Source: Methanobacterium sp. (GTDB lineage: Archaea; Methanobacteriota; Methanobacteria; Methanobacteriales; Methanobacteriaceae). From it: a DNA stretch of 64,000 nt. The notes beneath the pieces were generated by a model. The model made no database searches. It was given only the letters and a program-made list of their open reading frames with translations, and was not told the origin of the DNA. Where the stretch lies: contig JACRPY010000005.1 of NCBI GenBank assembly GCA_016222945.1, forward strand, positions 1 through 64,000, given 5' to 3'. The translations under genes and the position numbers were made by a program. Positions within the stretch are counted from its first letter, which is position 1. The number at the start of each line of letters is the position of its first letter. Positions 34,913 to 45,200 of this stretch are shown here, piece after piece.

Positions 34913-36250
34913 TCACCGACGGTCTACCAAACGCTTAGGCCTACCCTTGATCTTATAGAATTCTAAGCCGCCAGGTCCAGTAAAATTAAATAGTACATTA
35001 AATGTTCCATCTTCATATGCATGATGTAGACGGGGTTTAAATTTAAAGAAGCTTTTATGGAAGTTTTCCTTAATCATTTCTTCATCACAATTTTTAAGGT
35101 CAGTGCATTCCATGCTAACTCTCATTGTGGTTTCTGTTTCATCCCCATAGAGAAATGCTTCATATTCTCCTGTTAAATAATCCATGTTATCCCTTTGAAA
35201 TACTCCTTGCTCTATATCTACTTTGTTAAATGGACTTTCAGCAATCCATAATGTTTCTGCTTCACGTTGAGGGTTCATTATTCGCATATGGGTTCTACCA
35301 CATGAACATTTTTCTGTGCTTAAAACTACTGTGGTGTCTTCAGTGTCATAATTTAAAAGAAGAGTTCCAGTCTTCTCACCTACCGGTAACAAATTTGTTA
35401 ACACTATTCCACCACATTCACCTTCATCTACAAAGTTTTCAAGTTTTGGATCATAAACGTCGAGGTGTACTAAATCTTCAGGAACATGTAAACCTACTTT
35501 TTTGGAACATTCCCCGCACATAGTTCCTTCAGTACTTCCATAGGTATTATAAACGGGTATCCCGCAAATTTCTTCTAAATATTTCCTTGATTCTTCTGAA
35601 AAGCTTTCTCCACCAGCAATAAGCCTTTTTATGCTCGATTCTTCCATAGGAAGTCCTTCTGATTCCATTCGTTTTGCAAGGCGTAGGAACTTAAATATAC
35701 TTCCCACAATTCCTGTTGGCTTGTAATTTTTAATTATACGCACTGGAAATGTGCATTTACCCTCAGGGATTATGCTCATACCTATTTTTTGGGCTGCAAG
35801 AGTCATAGTATTAGCTCCTACATTCATTCCATATGATGCACAAACAACCACACGATCTCCCGGTCCAAATCCTTGAGATACAAATGATCTTGCATATTTT
35901 TCTGCATATCTGTTCCAATCATCCCATGTAAGGAAAAAAGCTTTAGGAGTACCACTTGTTCCGCTGGTCTCATGGATGGTAAATACTTCACTACCCTTGC
36001 ATTTAAATTCAAATTCTTTTGTTTCAGGTGGCTGCATTTCTCTGACAGTTTTACCACTTATTATGGGTAATTCTCTTAAATCTTCATGGGATTTAATATC
36101 AGATATATCTATTCTGTTCTCATTGAACCATTTTTTATAAAAAGGCGAGTTTTGATAGGCGTATTTAACTGTATATTTTATACGTTCTTCTACAAGCTCA
36201 TCAAGCTCCCCTCGAGGCATTGTTTCTATTTCTTGGTTGAAATAATTCAT
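34913..36250 (-). CDS. Coenzyme F390 synthetase (phenylacetate-CoA ligase family)
   Basis: A 445-residue acyl-adenylate-type ligase of the PaaK-like family. Adenylate-binding motifs are HETSGTSGTPKAFFL (about 91-105), YNTYGSTEGTMCGE and the C-terminal RPKRLVDRR. Cysteines MCGECSKK and KCSCGRT suggest zinc or iron-sulfur binding. The overall pattern, including the N-terminus MNYFNQEIETMPRGELDELV, is that of the methanobacterial coenzyme F390 synthetase, which adenylates oxidised F420 under oxygen exposure; related paralogues may have other roles. The ATG at 36250 is chosen because GGGGGAT sits in front of it; an in-frame ATG at 36265 falls inside the ribosome-site region. Confidence 0.8.
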   Translation of the reverse strand: MNYFNQEIETMPRGELDELVEERIKYTVKYAYQNSPFYKKWFNENRIDISDIKSHEDLRELPIISGKTVREMQPPETKEFEFKCKGSEVFTIHETSGTSGTPKAFFLTWDDWNRYAEKYARSFVSQGFGPGDRVVVCASYGMNVGANTMTLAAQKIGMSIIPEGKCTFPVRIIKNYKPTGIVGSIFKFLRLAKRMESEGLPMEESSIKRLIAGGESFSEESRKYLEEICGIPVYNTYGSTEGTMCGECSKKVGLHVPEDLVHLDVYDPKLENFVDEGECGGIVLTNLLPVGEKTGTLLLNYDTEDTTVVLSTEKCSCGRTHMRIMNPQREAETLWIAESPFNKVDIEQGVFQRDNMDYLTGEYEAFLYGDETETTMRVSMECTDLKNCDEEMIKENFHKSFFKFKPRLHHAYEDGTFNVLFNFTGPGGLEFYKIKGRPKRLVDRR

Positions 36251-36448
36251 ATTCAAATCCCCCATTATCTAAAAATCATCATGATGTGTCCTGAATTAAT
36301 TATAAACCCCAAGACTAATAATTATTGTGAATTTAGGCAGAAAATATGAAAAAATTATTTATTCCCTCACACTAAAATTATCATAAGTTAAAGCTCAAGA
36401 ATTTTTAAAATTTGAATTTAAGGGATAAATGAAAGGAGATGAATCGAA

Positions 36449-37738
36449 ATGTTATCCATGAAAAAAGGAGAATTTACAGGGGATTCTCGTTTAAAAGTAT
36501 TAATTGGGGAAGAGATTAGGATTAAAATAACAGATTTACCTCCAAAACATGAAGTTAAAATTCATACTCGCCGAAAAGATGATAAAAAGCAGTTATGGTA
36601 CTCATCAGCCAGTTATATATCAGATAATCATGGATTAGTTGATTCAGATAAATCTGAATCTATTTCTGGCAGTTATACTGGTGTAGATCCTATTGGGTTG
36701 TTTTATTCTATGGAAACAATCTCTTCAGATGCTCTACCAGAAAATTTAACCATTCTACCCTCACAGGACCCTGAAAAGATATTTTTCTATTTTGATGTGG
36801 AACTGGATGGTGAAATAGTGGCATTTAAATACTTAGAAACTGTTAGAATGCTTCCAAATGTCCAATATGAGTCCTTAGAAAAGGAAGGTCTTGTGGCAAA
36901 TTTCTATCATCCCGAAGGTGAAAATCTACCTGCTGTTTTAGTGGTAAGCGGTTCTGAGGGAGGAATAGCTACTCCTGATATTGTAGCTGGAATCTTAGCA
37001 TCAAAGGGTTATGCTGCTCTTGCACTGGCATTTTTCGAAATGCCTGGGCTTCCAGAGATATTAGAGGAGATTCCCTTAGATTATGTTGAAAAAGCAGTAC
37101 AATGGCTTTCCAATCAACCCATGGTGAATCCTGAAAAGATGGTTATGATAGGCACTTCCAAGGGTGCAGAACTCACTCTTCTTTCTGCTTCATTATTCCC
37201 TCAGATAAAAGGAGTTGTGGCAACATCTCCGAGCTGTACTGTTTTCCAGGGTATTAACCAAGACCCTGAAGCCGAACCTCACTCTTCATGGACATATAAA
37301 GGCAAAAATCTTACCTTTGTTCCATTCGTTTACAATAACGATTTTCTGGGGCAATTTGCATCATGTTATCCTGAACATCTAGAATTCCTGCCTCTTTACA
37401 AGGCCAGTTTCGAAAATGAAACAGCTGTACAAGAAGCAGCTATTAATGTTGAAAAAATACAAGGACCAGTATTATTAATATCCAGTGATGATGACAGAGT
37501 CTGGCCCTCTAAAGAAATGTCTGAAAGGATTACAGAGAGATTAAAAAGCAGTGAATTCCCCTTTAAGTATGAACATCTGAGTTTTGATGGAGCCGGGCAT
37601 CTTGCCGGCCGGCCAGGATACATGCCATGGCCAACACCATTCTATGTTAAAGGAGGGACCCCTCAAATAAATGGAAATGCCCAAGTAAAGGTTTGGAAAG
37701 CTATTTTGAAGTTTCTCGAGGATACAAAAAATGATTAA
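36449..37738 (+). CDS. Acyl-CoA thioesterase/BAAT-family alpha/beta hydrolase
   Basis: A 429-residue two-domain protein. The N-terminal part (about 5-140) is the immunoglobulin-like BAAT N-domain (SESISGSYTGVDPIGLFYSM). The C-terminal part is an alpha/beta hydrolase: VVSGSEGGI (oxyanion region), nucleophile elbow GTSKGAE (serine 233), acid LISSDDDRVWPS and histidine GAGHLAG. The serine nucleophile favours acyl-CoA thioesterase or ester hydrolase over acyltransferase (which uses cysteine). Ribosome site AAAGGAGATGA precedes the ATG. Such proteins in archaea have no settled function. Confidence 0.8.
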   Translation: MLSMKKGEFTGDSRLKVLIGEEIRIKITDLPPKHEVKIHTRRKDDKKQLWYSSASYISDNHGLVDSDKSESISGSYTGVDPIGLFYSMETISSDALPENLTILPSQDPEKIFFYFDVELDGEIVAFKYLETVRMLPNVQYESLEKEGLVANFYHPEGENLPAVLVVSGSEGGIATPDIVAGILASKGYAALALAFFEMPGLPEILEEIPLDYVEKAVQWLSNQPMVNPEKMVMIGTSKGAELTLLSASLFPQIKGVVATSPSCTVFQGINQDPEAEPHSSWTYKGKNLTFVPFVYNNDFLGQFASCYPEHLEFLPLYKASFENETAVQEAAINVEKIQGPVLLISSDDDRVWPSKEMSERITERLKSSEFPFKYEHLSFDGAGHLAGRPGYMPWPTPFYVKGGTPQINGNAQVKVWKAILKFLEDTKND

Positions 37739-37769
37739 TAACCTTTTAATTTAACATTTAGGTGTTAAT

Positions 37770-38213
37770 ATGAATAAAAACAAAAAATACACTGCATATT
37801 GCGGATTATATTGTTTAGACTGTATCCCAAGCAATAAAGAACTGTTTGAATCATTGAATGAACTTAAAATTTTACTTGAAGATATTGAATTTGATAAATA
37901 TGCTGAATTGAAATCTAAAACCAACGAAACATTCAATGACTACTCCCAATTTTTAGATGTGCTTGAAGAAATGAAAAAATTAGAATGCACGGCTGTATGT
38001 ACTGAAGGTGGCTGTAAAGAGGATTGTAAAATCAGAGAATGTGTCAAAGAAAAACAGTATGATGGCTGCTGGGAATGCGATGAGTTTAAGGATTGTGAAT
38101 TGCTGGATTATCTTAAGGGAATTCATTCAATAGAACATAATTTGAAGATGATTAAAGAATATGGCGTTGAAAATTGGGCTGATAAAAGAGGAAAACATTA
38201 TAATTGGCTTTAA
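37770..38213 (+). CDS. DUF3795 domain protein
   Basis: A 147-residue protein with the DUF3795 signature: YCGLYCLDCIPSNKE near the start and a second cysteine cluster, CTAVCTEGGCKEDCKIRECV and CWECDEFKDCELL, typical of a zinc-binding fold. About ten cysteines occur in a 147-residue chain. The gene lies 31 bp after the BAAT-type hydrolase on the same strand and could be cotranscribed. Function unknown. Confidence 0.8.
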   Translation: MNKNKKYTAYCGLYCLDCIPSNKELFESLNELKILLEDIEFDKYAELKSKTNETFNDYSQFLDVLEEMKKLECTAVCTEGGCKEDCKIRECVKEKQYDGCWECDEFKDCELLDYLKGIHSIEHNLKMIKEYGVENWADKRGKHYNWL

Positions 38214-38527
38214 TTTCAAAATAATTTAATTTTATAATATATTTGGTTAAATTTGAATTCTTTTTTAGAGTTAAATTTAAATAACAGATGTTATAATATG
38301 GAAAGAATTAGGAAAATTTCATAATTAACCGGAAAGGTTATATCAAAATATTTCCGGCGAAAGTTTTATATACTCCTTTGATCTACTGATATAGGGTTAA
38401 AAATAGTTTATAAGACACATGACTCTCTTTAAAACCTATTTAGTTAATATAAGGGAATTTAACCCATAATTATTTCAATCATGTTATTTAAGAGCATTAT
38501 AATATTACAATAATAGGTCGTGATTAA
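38214..38527 (+). promoter_or_regulatory. trkH upstream region with inverted repeat next to TATA box
   Basis: Seven-base arms CCGGAAA (38329-38335) and TTTCCGG (38351-38357) flank 15 bases; the TATA-like TTTATATACT starts at 38365, seven bases later. A repressor bound here would cover the TFB/TBP site. The rest of this 314-bp stretch holds no gene that I can see. Confidence 0.45.
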
Positions 38528-40012
38528 GTGCAACAAGTCCACAGATTAAGTAAAAGGGAACTTAAAACTATATTACATTATACAGGTAATGCTTGCTTAT
38601 TTCTTGCAGTTGCACTGTTAGTTCCACTCATAATCGCCATTATATATAATGAACCACGTTATTTTGTTCCGTTCGTATCTTCAGCCGCCGTAAGTGCTGT
38701 AATTGGTTTTTTTCTTGTTAAATTATTTAAAGTAGAAATTAAAATGACGCTTAAAAGCGCTATGATTTTTTCAACAGTCATCTGGCTGATTGCATGTGCA
38801 TTAGGTGCTTTACCCTATTATATTTCAGGAGAATTATCTTATCTTAACGCTTATTTTGAAGCCATGTCCGGTTTTACAACAACCGGTTTCAGCATGTACT
38901 CCAATTTGGATGTAGTTTCTTTCACAATAAACTTCTGGCGGGCTTTTACACAGTGGATTGGTGGTCTTGGTATCATATTCCTCCTTCTAGCTGTTTTAAG
39001 GTCTACTGGTGTTGATGTAATGCGTCTTTACCTAGCTGAAGGTAGAGAAGAACGTTTACGTCCTAGTATTAAACATTCTACAAGAATTATAGTGTATATA
39101 TATCTCTTCTTTACTGCAATTGCTATATCTCTTTTCTTACTTGCAGGTATGCCTGTTTTTGATTCAGTATTTCATGCATTTGCCGCTTTATCCACTGGAG
39201 GATTTGGAATGCATAATACAAGCCTTCTATTCTATAACAGTGTCTGGATAGAAATAGCGGCTATGATTATAATGATGATTGGTGCTACAAACTTCGCACT
39301 GCACTATACTGTCCTTAAAGGAAACTGGAAAGAGTACTTCAAAGATATAGAAACCAAAGTAGCTTATTCCCTAATCGTGATTACAACAATTCTATTAACA
39401 TTCATGCTTTACAACAATCAAGTCTATGGAAATGACTTATTACTTAACTTTAGATTTGCCTTATTCCAGATGGTTTCAGCTATAACCACTACTGGCCTGC
39501 AAACAGCGTTCTATCCTGATTTACTGGCCAAATATATTGGCCTTGGTACTTTTCTAATGACCATAATTATGATAATTGGTGCAGGTTCTCTTTCTACTGG
39601 TGGAGGTATCAAGTGGCTCAGATTCGGTATTCTATTAAAAGGAATATCCTGGCAGGTTAAATCATTTATATTGCCTGGTAAAGCTGTTATGGCTAAAAAA
39701 ATTCATCACGTCACAGAATTAAAAATTACAGATGATGTTTTAAGGATAACTGGGGCATTCGTATTTACTTACTTTGTAATATACATAATAAGCGTGATTA
39801 TAGTCCTGATATATTATCCTGACATATCCCGAGTCATATTTGAAGTTGCATCCGCTTTAAGCAATGTTGGCCTTGGTTCCGGCATAATCACACCTGATTC
39901 CCCAGTAGTTGTAAAAATAGTGTTCATTATAGACTTCTGGATGGGAAGACTTGAAATATGGCCAGTTCTGCTTCTTATAACAATTACAATTAATAATATT
40001 GTTAGAAGATAA
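38528..40012 (+). CDS. trkH: Potassium uptake protein TrkH/KtrB family
   Basis: A 494-residue membrane protein with eight to ten helices and four pore loops. The selectivity filter segments are FTTTGFSMYS, STGGFGMHN, TTTGLQT and SNVGLGSGI, each with the glycine of a TrkH/KtrB potassium or Na/K filter. GTG at 38528 is the start. The regulatory NAD-binding subunit TrkA is not adjacent, so it must be elsewhere. It may be osmotically regulated through the inverted repeat upstream (inference). Confidence 0.92.
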   Translation: MQQVHRLSKRELKTILHYTGNACLFLAVALLVPLIIAIIYNEPRYFVPFVSSAAVSAVIGFFLVKLFKVEIKMTLKSAMIFSTVIWLIACALGALPYYISGELSYLNAYFEAMSGFTTTGFSMYSNLDVVSFTINFWRAFTQWIGGLGIIFLLLAVLRSTGVDVMRLYLAEGREERLRPSIKHSTRIIVYIYLFFTAIAISLFLLAGMPVFDSVFHAFAALSTGGFGMHNTSLLFYNSVWIEIAAMIIMMIGATNFALHYTVLKGNWKEYFKDIETKVAYSLIVITTILLTFMLYNNQVYGNDLLLNFRFALFQMVSAITTTGLQTAFYPDLLAKYIGLGTFLMTIIMIIGAGSLSTGGGIKWLRFGILLKGISWQVKSFILPGKAVMAKKIHHVTELKITDDVLRITGAFVFTYFVIYIISVIIVLIYYPDISRVIFEVASALSNVGLGSGIITPDSPVVVKIVFIIDFWMGRLEIWPVLLLITITINNIVRR

Positions 40013-40075
40013 AAATTATTGACCATATAATCCTATTTAAGCATGAAAAATCTCAGCTTAAAAAATAAAATATTA

Positions 40076-40750
40076 TCACTTTAGTATTATATCTAATATT
40101 TCTTCTTTATCTTCTAAACTTCGGAAAACATAATCTGCACCTGAATTTTCAAGCTCAGTTATAGAATAAATCCCTGTTGCAACAGCAATTGTTTTAGCAT
40201 TTGCTTCAAATCCTGCTTTTATATCTTTGGGTGTATCTCCAATTACAAATGTTTCTCCACTAAAACCATAATTATTTTGAGCCCTTTTAATTGCAGTCTT
40301 AACCAGAACTGTACGATTTATATCATCACTTCCAAATCCACCCACTTTAAAATAACGGTTTATACCCAATTTTTTCATTTTCCCCCAAGCAATTGGTTCT
40401 ATATTCCCTGTAACTAATCCCATTAACACCATATATTCATCTAATTCTTTTAAAAGTTCTTTTACACCTTTTAAAATTTGCATATTGTCATTTTTTACAT
40501 TTTTTTCAAAATAGTTTGCAAGTGCTTTTAAACATTCGTCACTTTTTGACTTGATTAAAGATTCTTCTAATCCTTTTTTCCCTAAAACTTCCATTATTAT
40601 CTGAGGATCAGTCATTCCATGATAATTAATATGATCTATGGTGATATCCACACCATAAACTTCCTTAAAAGCATTGGTAAACGCGTCATGATGGCATTGT
40701 GACCTATCTATCAATGTTTTGTCAATATCAAATAAAATAAGCTTCTGCAA
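40076..40750 (-). CDS. HAD-superfamily phosphatase (phosphoglycolate phosphatase-like)
   Basis: A 224-residue HAD hydrolase. Motif I is LILFDIDKTLIDRS, the cap is helical (residues about 20-90), motif II is GLVTGNI, motif III is KTAIKRA and motif IV GDTPKDIKAGFEANA. The TTG at 40750 is the likely start: it follows AAAGGAGA and lies just behind the stop of the dadD gene (40764), whose frame would otherwise be overlapped. Cotranscription with the deaminase suggests a role in a nucleotide-salvage pathway, such as removing phosphate from a sugar phosphate, but the substrate is unknown. Confidence 0.75.
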   Translation of the reverse strand: MQKLILFDIDKTLIDRSQCHHDAFTNAFKEVYGVDITIDHINYHGMTDPQIIMEVLGKKGLEESLIKSKSDECLKALANYFEKNVKNDNMQILKGVKELLKELDEYMVLMGLVTGNIEPIAWGKMKKLGINRYFKVGGFGSDDINRTVLVKTAIKRAQNNYGFSGETFVIGDTPKDIKAGFEANAKTIAVATGIYSITELENSGADYVFRSLEDKEEILDIILK

Positions 40751-40763
40751 ATTGAATTCTCCT

Positions 40764-42056
40764 TTAGCTCTTAGAGGTAAGTTCTTCTGCTGCATCTTGG
40801 GCTAATTTCATCACTTCAGCCTCATTAACCACTTCTAGTTCCTTATTTTGCATTAATATTTCACCGTTACAAATCACTGTGTCCGCATCGCTGCCCTTAG
40901 CTGCATAAACAAGATGTGAGATTGGATGGCGGAATGGAGCTAAATGCGGGGTTTTCATATCTAAAAGCACCAGATCGGCTTTTTTTCCAACTTCAATTGT
41001 TCCAATTTCTCCTTGAAGTCCTAATGCTTTTGCACCGTTAATTGTGGCCATTTCAAAGACTTTTTGGGCCGGAAGTACTGTTGAATCCATCGTATTTACT
41101 TTTTGAAGCAGTGCTGTTAATTTCATTTCTTCAATCATGTCTAAATTATTATTTGATGCCGCGCCATCTGTTCCAATGGATACATTCACATTATTATCAA
41201 TTAATTCTGAAACCGGTGATATTCCTGATGCTAATTTCATGTTACTTGCAGGGTTATGTGATAAATTAACTCCTCTTTCTTTAATGATTTCTATTTCTTT
41301 ATCTGAAAGCCATACTGCATGTGCTGCTATTACATCATCTGCTAAAAATCCTATTTCATCAAGATATTCAAAAGGCCGTGACCCATGGGCTTCAGTTACT
41401 TGCTCAACTTCAAATTCAGTTTCACCCACATGAATATGAATTTTAAGGCCCATTTTATCTGCTTTTTTCCTTACTCCTTTTAAAAGTTCTTCTGAACAAG
41501 TGTAGGGTGCATGAGGTCCAAATGCAACTTTTATTCTGCCTTCTGCTGTGTCATGACATTTTTCTATTATTCTTAGTGTTTCTTTGAATTCAGCTTTTCG
41601 TTTTTCTTCATCTGAAAGGTCAATCATCCCATGGGAGAGCATTCCTCTTATCCCTGATTTATCAACTGCTTTTGCCACATCGTCCATGAAAAAATACATA
41701 TCGTTAAATGTGGTGGTTCCTGACTTTATCATTTCAATACATGCAAGCAAAGCACCTGCATAACAGTATTCTCCTTTTAAATGGGCTTCTACTGGCCATA
41801 TGTGATCATTTAGCCATGTGTCAAGTGGAAGGTCATCTGCAAGTCCCCGTAGAAGAGTCATGGATAAATGTGTGTGCGTATTTACAAGTCCTGGCATAAG
41901 CATATTTTTTTCGCCATCTATTATGTAATCAGCATCTTTTTGGCCTGTTTTTTCGGTTATTTCCATTATTTTGTCATTTTCTATTACTACTGAACCTTTT
42001 TTAATCTCACTGCTGATTATAGTGACATTGTCAATTAAAATGCTTTTTGTTTCCAT
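40764..42056 (-). CDS. dadD: 5'-deoxyadenosine deaminase (MTA/SAH deaminase family)
   Basis: A 430-residue amidohydrolase that deaminates 5'-deoxyadenosine and related SAM by-products (methylthioadenosine, S-adenosylhomocysteine). Metal-site motifs are PGLVNTHTHLSMTLLRG, GLKIHIHVGE, IAAHAVWLSD and SIGTDGAASNN. The DDLPLDTWLNDHIWPVEAHL segment is characteristic. In methanogens DadD recycles the 5'-deoxyadenosine made by the many radical SAM enzymes. The downstream HAD phosphatase begins just behind it and the two probably form an operon. Confidence 0.88.
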   Translation of the reverse strand: METKSILIDNVTIISSEIKKGSVVIENDKIMEITEKTGQKDADYIIDGEKNMLMPGLVNTHTHLSMTLLRGLADDLPLDTWLNDHIWPVEAHLKGEYCYAGALLACIEMIKSGTTTFNDMYFFMDDVAKAVDKSGIRGMLSHGMIDLSDEEKRKAEFKETLRIIEKCHDTAEGRIKVAFGPHAPYTCSEELLKGVRKKADKMGLKIHIHVGETEFEVEQVTEAHGSRPFEYLDEIGFLADDVIAAHAVWLSDKEIEIIKERGVNLSHNPASNMKLASGISPVSELIDNNVNVSIGTDGAASNNNLDMIEEMKLTALLQKVNTMDSTVLPAQKVFEMATINGAKALGLQGEIGTIEVGKKADLVLLDMKTPHLAPFRHPISHLVYAAKGSDADTVICNGEILMQNKELEVVNEAEVMKLAQDAAEELTSKS

Positions 42057-42246
42057 AGAATCACCTTTTAAATGGGTTTGAATTGAATATTAATTTTTTT
42101 CTTAATTAGGTATTTAGTATTTAAAAAATTTAAATAATATTGTTTTTATTAATTAAAATTTAATTCATAAAAAAAGGAAAATATCATAAAACCCCATATT
42201 AAGGAGTATTAGTTAATTTAAGGCAAATTTTAGCATTTGATGTTTA

Positions 42247-45200
42247 TTAAATTCTTTTTTTATATTTTAATTCTTTAAATTTAATTATAAATTTTGTACC
42301 TTTAGTTTTATCGAGCTCTATTGACCCGTCAAGCTGTTCTACCAAACTATTAACTAACTGTAATCCCAAAGATTCTGTTTTACGGAAATCAAGTTCATCT
42401 GGCAAACCCGTTCCGTTGTCACTCAATGTGAGGATAAACTTTTCATCAATTTTTTTAAATGCAATTTTTATCTCACCTTTCACCCCCTCTGTAAATGCAT
42501 GTTTGATACTGTTAGAAATTAATTCACTGAGAATAAGCCCACAAGGAATAGCTGTTTCAATATTAAGCATAATATTGTCTTCTAAATCCAATTTTATATC
42601 TAAAAATTCTGTTTTTACCAGATATGTGTATGTAATATCTGTAGTTAGGCTTCTTATATAATCACTGAAATCTATTTTTGCCAGATCAGGTGCATTGTAG
42701 AGTTTTTCATGAATCATTGCCATTGCTTTTATACGGTTTCGATTTTGTTTAAACACATCAACTAAATATTTGTCTTTAACGGCTGATGATTGAAGATTTA
42801 GTATGCTGGAGATGATTTGCAGGTTATTTTTGACCCTATGGTGAATTTCCCTAAGCAGTAAGACTTTTTCATCCAGTGAATTCTTGATCTGATCTTCATA
42901 TTTTTTACGCTGAATAGCCATGGCAAAGAACTCTGCAATTCTTTCAACTACATTTATATCGTCATCTGAGTAATCATTAACAGGATTTGCAAGAGCAATT
43001 TCTCCTGCAACTTCATTATCTATTAATACTGGAATTCCTAAAAATTTCTCGAGTTTCACATGCCCTTCAGGCACTCCTTTTGCAGAGGGATGTTTTTGAG
43101 CGTTATTAGTGTAAAAAGATTCTTTAGTATTTAGACAATGTCCCCAAAGACCAGGATATATTCCATCAGAGCCTACATGGAATGAAACTACCTCATTTTT
43201 TTCCCACATTACTTCACATTCCATCATCATGCTGGAGAGACTGTGCAAAATATTTTCACCAGTTTTAGTGTCTATTGAAGAAACGAACCCATACTTACTT
43301 TTAGTTAACTTCCTTGCTTCCCCTAAAATAGCAACAGTTACATCTTCCATACTGGATTCTGGAGAAATTATAGGAACATATATTCTGGCTAAAGATCTGT
43401 TTATCTCTAATTCTTTTCTAAGTTTAATGCGAGACTGTTTCTTTTCAGTTATATCTAAAAGAGAAACAACACTCTTTTTAGTGCCAGGTATCATTGCCAC
43501 AGACATGTATACATCTTTTATATTTCCTTCAATGTCCATCACTCTGCTTTCATAATTTGCTGGAACTTTATCAGGTTCAATTCTACGGAGTTGATGGTAC
43601 TCCTTCATTTTTGGCAGTTCTTCTTCTACAAAAAAATTAGTCCAGCTCATTTTATTTTCTATTTTTTCTTTAGAATAACCTGTAAATTGTGCAAATTCCT
43701 CATTTACAAGGGATAATGTCATGTCTTTTTCACTGATGGCCATTGCAGATCCTGTATTTTCAAAAATAGCCTTGTATCTCGCTTCGGACTTTTTTAAGGC
43801 GTCTTCAGCCTGCTGAACATCTAAAACCTTCCAAACTGACTCCATTAAAAGTTCAATCTGTAGTACATCTATTTCAGTGTAATCTTTATCTTTATTAGCT
43901 AATCCAACAACAGCAACGATTTTATCCTCGCTGAAAACAGGAATGTTCATGAATTTGTGGATAAATGCATGACCTTCAGGGTAACTCTTTTTAAGAGGAT
44001 TATCTGATTCAAAGTCATTTAAAATGAGCGGTTTCCTTTGGCGGACTGCTTCTCCCCAGATACCTACATTTTCCAATTTATAAATCATATTATAATCAAT
44101 GCCACTAACATCTTTTCTATCATCGCGAGACGCCGAATCTAGAACAAATTCTTTTTTATCCTCATAATAATGATATATAAATCCCAGTTTACTTTCAGTT
44201 AGTTGGATCGCTTCATTAAGAGCATAATCAAGGAAATCTTGAACAGATTCTGCTTTATACTGGAGTATTCTTACCAAACTTTTCAACCGAACTTGATTTT
44301 GCTCAAGTTCTTCTTCATACTGCTTTATTTCAGTTAAATCATCATAAACTGCTACTATATCACTTGAAGGTAGTTTATAGATATAGTTTTCCCGCCATCC
44401 TTCAATTCTTGCATCTTTGTATAGGGAAACCGGATACTTTTCTGGTTTTCCAGTCTTCCAAACCCTTTTAAAAACTTCAAAAATTCCAAATTCTTTTACA
44501 CCCGGGAAAACTTCAGTAACTCGCTTATCTATAACATCTTCTCTTTTTATTTGTTCTATTTCTTCTGCTGCTTTATTAAAATCATTTAATACGAAGTTTT
44601 CGCCATTATCGACAGCCGTATAAACTGCTACCGCGCTTTTACTATTTTCAAAAATAGCCCTATACTCTACCTCAGAATGTTTAAGAGCCTCTTCTGTCTC
44701 CTTTCGTTCAGTGATATCCACCATTACTCCAATCAAACCTGCAAGTTCACCATCTTTATCTTCAAATATAGCCTTGTTAAATAGCATTGTATGCCGTGAC
44801 CCGTCAGCATACTGCACTGGAGCCTCATAAACCTGCAAAATCTGGTTTTCAAATAGTTCTTTATCCTTTTGATGATACTTATCCGCCAAATCTTTAGGAG
44901 ATATGTCATAAACGTTTTTTCCAACTATTTCATCCTTTGATAATCCTATAAACTCTTCAAATGCATTATTACAACCAATATACACATATTCTTTGTCTTT
45001 ATAGAATAGAGGGTAAGGTATAGTGTCAATTAAATTCTGTAGAAAATGATATTGCTCTTTAATTGATTCTTCAGCTTTTTTACGTTCGGTGATATCCCTG
45101 GCGGAAGTAATGACAGATTTTACTTTTCCCCCATCTGAAAATAACGGGATCATCAACCAATCCATCCATACACCATTTGGTAGCTGAAATTCGATTCGAT

